DNA from: Pontibacter harenae
GTDB taxonomy: Bacteria; Bacteroidota; Bacteroidia; Cytophagales; Hymenobacteraceae
Assembly (NCBI RefSeq): GCF_020907245.1
Contig: NZ_JAJJWH010000007.1
Span: forward strand, 1 to 64,000
Direction: 5' to 3'
Length of the DNA: 64,000 nt
Shown here: positions 62,075 through 64,000 of the stretch, piece by piece
Layout: every line of letters begins with the position of its first letter
Position numbering within the stretch: the stretch's first letter is position 1
Translations under genes and position numbers: made by a program
Notes under the pieces: model-generated
What the model was told of the DNA's origin: nothing
What the model saw: only the letters and a program-made list of their open reading frames with translations
Database searches by the model: none

Positions 62075-64000
62075 ATGACAACAAGTGTACGCACCGCACT
62101 CAGTAGATTAGCTTTCACCATTGTTTTCTTGTTATTTCTTGCTTCTATAGCGCAAGCACAAACTCCAGGCTTGATTTATAAGCCCGCTACAAACGGAGGA
62201 AACGCTGTACTTGACCCTAACAAGGACGGATATGTTTCTAATACTACCGCTGGATTTAGTGGTACAAATGATGAGGGTAAAGATTTCAGTGAAATCCCAT
62301 ACAAGGCTTTCCCTTCTATGATCAATGAACCTTTGGCCGACTTGAGAACTGGAGCGAGCGGCGGTCACACAGATTTAGCCACGTCATCTTATACAGGCAC
62401 TACAGGCTCTCCTTTGGCTGCTCACTTCGATGGTACCAACATGCTTTTCAGGGTTAGGTTAGGAGGTCAGTCTTCAGCATCTAAAGGTTATACTGTTTTG
62501 ATTGATTCTGACGGTAAATTTAGTGGAACAGGTATAAATCCAGGCTTTGAGTATGAGGTATTGTTGGCCACTAATTTCGATGTAAGAGTTATTAAGCATG
62601 ACTACAATGCAACTACAAACGTTGACACCGAAACAATACTTTTCAGTGGTTCTGCCAGTCAGTACTCACAAAAAGCAATAGCTGCAACAACTGGAGGCGG
62701 TGACCCTGATTACTTCTACGACTTTTATGTACCAATGTCTGCCTTTAACGGAGGCATTACTGCTACTATGCCTTTAAGAATGTCTGGTATTACTGTTACA
62801 AGTGCCAAAAGCGGCATCAGCGGTGTAGCTTCAGATGTAGGCGACGCGAAGGATGACGACTATGGAAATGACAAAACCAACATCTGGAAAGATATTATAA
62901 ATACTTTTCCTCCTACAACGCCGAAGCAAATCGAAAATGGAAATTTTGGTTCAACTACTACCATGGCTCCGACTGTATTTGGGCCTATATTTACAAGCGC
63001 AGAAACTATTATAGGTGCATCCGTTGAAGCTCCTGGCTCAACTATAAATCTTTATCAAAATGATATAGAAATTGGCCAAACTAAAGTAAACACTGATGGT
63101 TCGTGGATGTTTTCTGTTGCCTCTTCTATACTAGTTACCAACGGCATTATTAAAGCAACTGTAAATCCTACAAACAAGCCTCTTTCGCCTTATTCTGCAG
63201 AAGTCATTGTAAGAACATTGCAGAGTATGTGTAAAACCACCCCTCCAAAGATAACAGGAACTGACGGATCAAAAGGGCTAATTGTAGAAGTTACCACTAC
63301 TGTAGTAGGAACCATAAACGTTTTTATGCTAGGTAACAATGGCACCTTTACTCCTGTTTCAATACCAAATAACAATAATGTTATACAAACAAGGGAAATA
63401 ACAAGCTCTGGTGTTGTAACCAAAACGGTTGCATTTGGAAACGGAGCTGGCTCGCTTACAGACGGAAAATATCACGTAACATTCACCCCAAACGAGGCTT
63501 GCGAGTCTGAAGTATCTAATGAACTTTGTTTCGTAGCTAAAAATGGTAATCATGGTGATCCTTTTACCATTGCAGATCCTCCTACTATTTTAACATCAAC
63601 ACTTACTCCAGCCTCTACGAGTATTAGCGGCACGTCTGTTAATGCCAACGCCACCATATTTATATATAAGAATGGAGCACAAATTGCCACAGTTACTGCA
63701 GCTTCTACAGCGAACACAAATGGTACCTATGACTGGAGCTACAACAAATTAACAAGTGTCTCGGCTGGAGATATTGTTTATGCTAAGTCTAAGATTAGCA
63801 CCACTACATGTGACGGAACTTTAATTTCAGGCCGGTCAAACACCATAACTGTCTCTTCATCTACAACAGACACAGCTGCCATAAGTGCAGCACCTAGCAT
63901 AACAGGTTCTTACTGTATACCTAGTGGTACTATAACAACAGTAACAGGAACTTCATGGGAGGCCCCTGGTACCGACATTCAAGTTTACTCTAATGGCACT
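62075..64000 (+). CDS. Large secreted repeat protein (partial, runs off the end)
   Basis: An open frame begins with the ATG at 62075 and stays open to the window edge (642 codons). Its N-terminus is a signal peptide (FTIVFLLFLASIAQAQ). Residues about 35-290 form an N-terminal domain starting LIYKPATNGGNAVLDPNKDG (Asp/Asn-rich, calcium-site-like). Later come Ig-like repeats, for example SVEAPGSTINLYQNDIEIGQ near residue 315 and ISGTSVNANATIFIYKNGAQ near 510; the next, ending in the window, again reads WEAPGTDIQVYSNG. Such proteins are typically surface adhesins of Bacteroidota secreted by the type IX system, which would need a C-terminal sorting domain beyond this window. Confidence 0.8.
   Translation, partial: MTTSVRTALSRLAFTIVFLLFLASIAQAQTPGLIYKPATNGGNAVLDPNKDGYVSNTTAGFSGTNDEGKDFSEIPYKAFPSMINEPLADLRTGASGGHTDLATSSYTGTTGSPLAAHFDGTNMLFRVRLGGQSSASKGYTVLIDSDGKFSGTGINPGFEYEVLLATNFDVRVIKHDYNATTNVDTETILFSGSASQYSQKAIAATTGGGDPDYFYDFYVPMSAFNGGITATMPLRMSGITVTSAKSGISGVASDVGDAKDDDYGNDKTNIWKDIINTFPPTTPKQIENGNFGSTTTMAPTVFGPIFTSAETIIGASVEAPGSTINLYQNDIEIGQTKVNTDGSWMFSVASSILVTNGIIKATVNPTNKPLSPYSAEVIVRTLQSMCKTTPPKITGTDGSKGLIVEVTTTVVGTINVFMLGNNGTFTPVSIPNNNNVIQTREITSSGVVTKTVAFGNGAGSLTDGKYHVTFTPNEACESEVSNELCFVAKNGNHGDPFTIADPPTILTSTLTPASTSISGTSVNANATIFIYKNGAQIATVTAASTANTNGTYDWSYNKLTSVSAGDIVYAKSKISTTTCDGTLISGRSNTITVSSSTTDTAAISAAPSITGSYCIPSGTITTVTGTSWEAPGTDIQVYSNGT

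Overview
The window looks like chromosomal DNA of a Bacteroidota bacterium, most likely order Cytophagales, family Hymenobacteraceae (Pontibacter-like). That placement is an inference. It rests on tRNA promoters of the Bacteroidota type (TTTG or TTG, then about 19-20 bases, then TAnnTTTG), the near absence of Shine-Dalgarno sequences, and family content: BatB/BatC, DUF2490, a YwqK/MORN protein, a short GyrB and a GlgE-type glucan cluster. No prophage, transposase or CRISPR array was seen.

Layout. 1-2.8 kb holds an acetyltransferase and exonuclease VII (xseA-xseB). 2.8-12.1 kb holds a trehalose-6-phosphate synthase/phosphatase fusion, an MscS channel, a UPF0316 protein, a very large orphan PAS histidine kinase and a DoxX protein. 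12.1-28.7 kb is a dense alpha-glucan/trehalose island. On the minus strand glgE, treS-maltokinase and glgB are packed together. Divergent from them is the plus-strand operon treZ - GH57 - treY - malQ. 28.7-34.3 kb carries an L,D-transpeptidase, an M23 lipoprotein and convergent ppx and ppk1.

34.5-36.9 kb is a stretch of three AT-rich minus-strand genes separated by attC-like imperfect palindromes; it looks like a small cassette cluster. 37-43.7 kb contains gyrB, a probably frameshifted lipoprotein gene, a DUF2267 gene with an unusually strong ribosome binding site, a two-component system and a PAP2 phosphatase. 43.9-47.1 kb has nudC, tauE, a DUF2490 gene and an Rrf2 regulator. Three tRNA genes (Arg, Pro, Ser) follow on the minus strand, then batB-batC, a hotdog thioesterase, a thiolase, a small membrane protein, a YwqK-like repeat protein and a FUSC protein. 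55.9-61.7 kb is a biotin cluster, bioB-bioF-bioD-bioA plus a beta-ketoacyl synthase. The last 2 kb is the N-terminal part of a large secreted repeat protein that runs off the window.

How it fits together. OtsA makes trehalose-6-phosphate from UDP-glucose. TreY/TreZ can make trehalose from glucan chain ends. TreS interconverts trehalose and maltose, its maltokinase half makes maltose-1-phosphate, GlgE polymerises that, and GlgB branches the product; MalQ and the GH57 enzyme trim and recycle chains. Trehalose and storage glucan can therefore be interconverted within one locus, beside an osmotic safety valve (MscS) and polyphosphate enzymes. The points most worth a second look are the Asp-to-Glu change at the phosphatase nucleophile of the OtsAB fusion, the roughly 163-residue basic AT-hook-like extension on GlgB, the attC-like cassette region, and the inverted repeat covering the bioF start.
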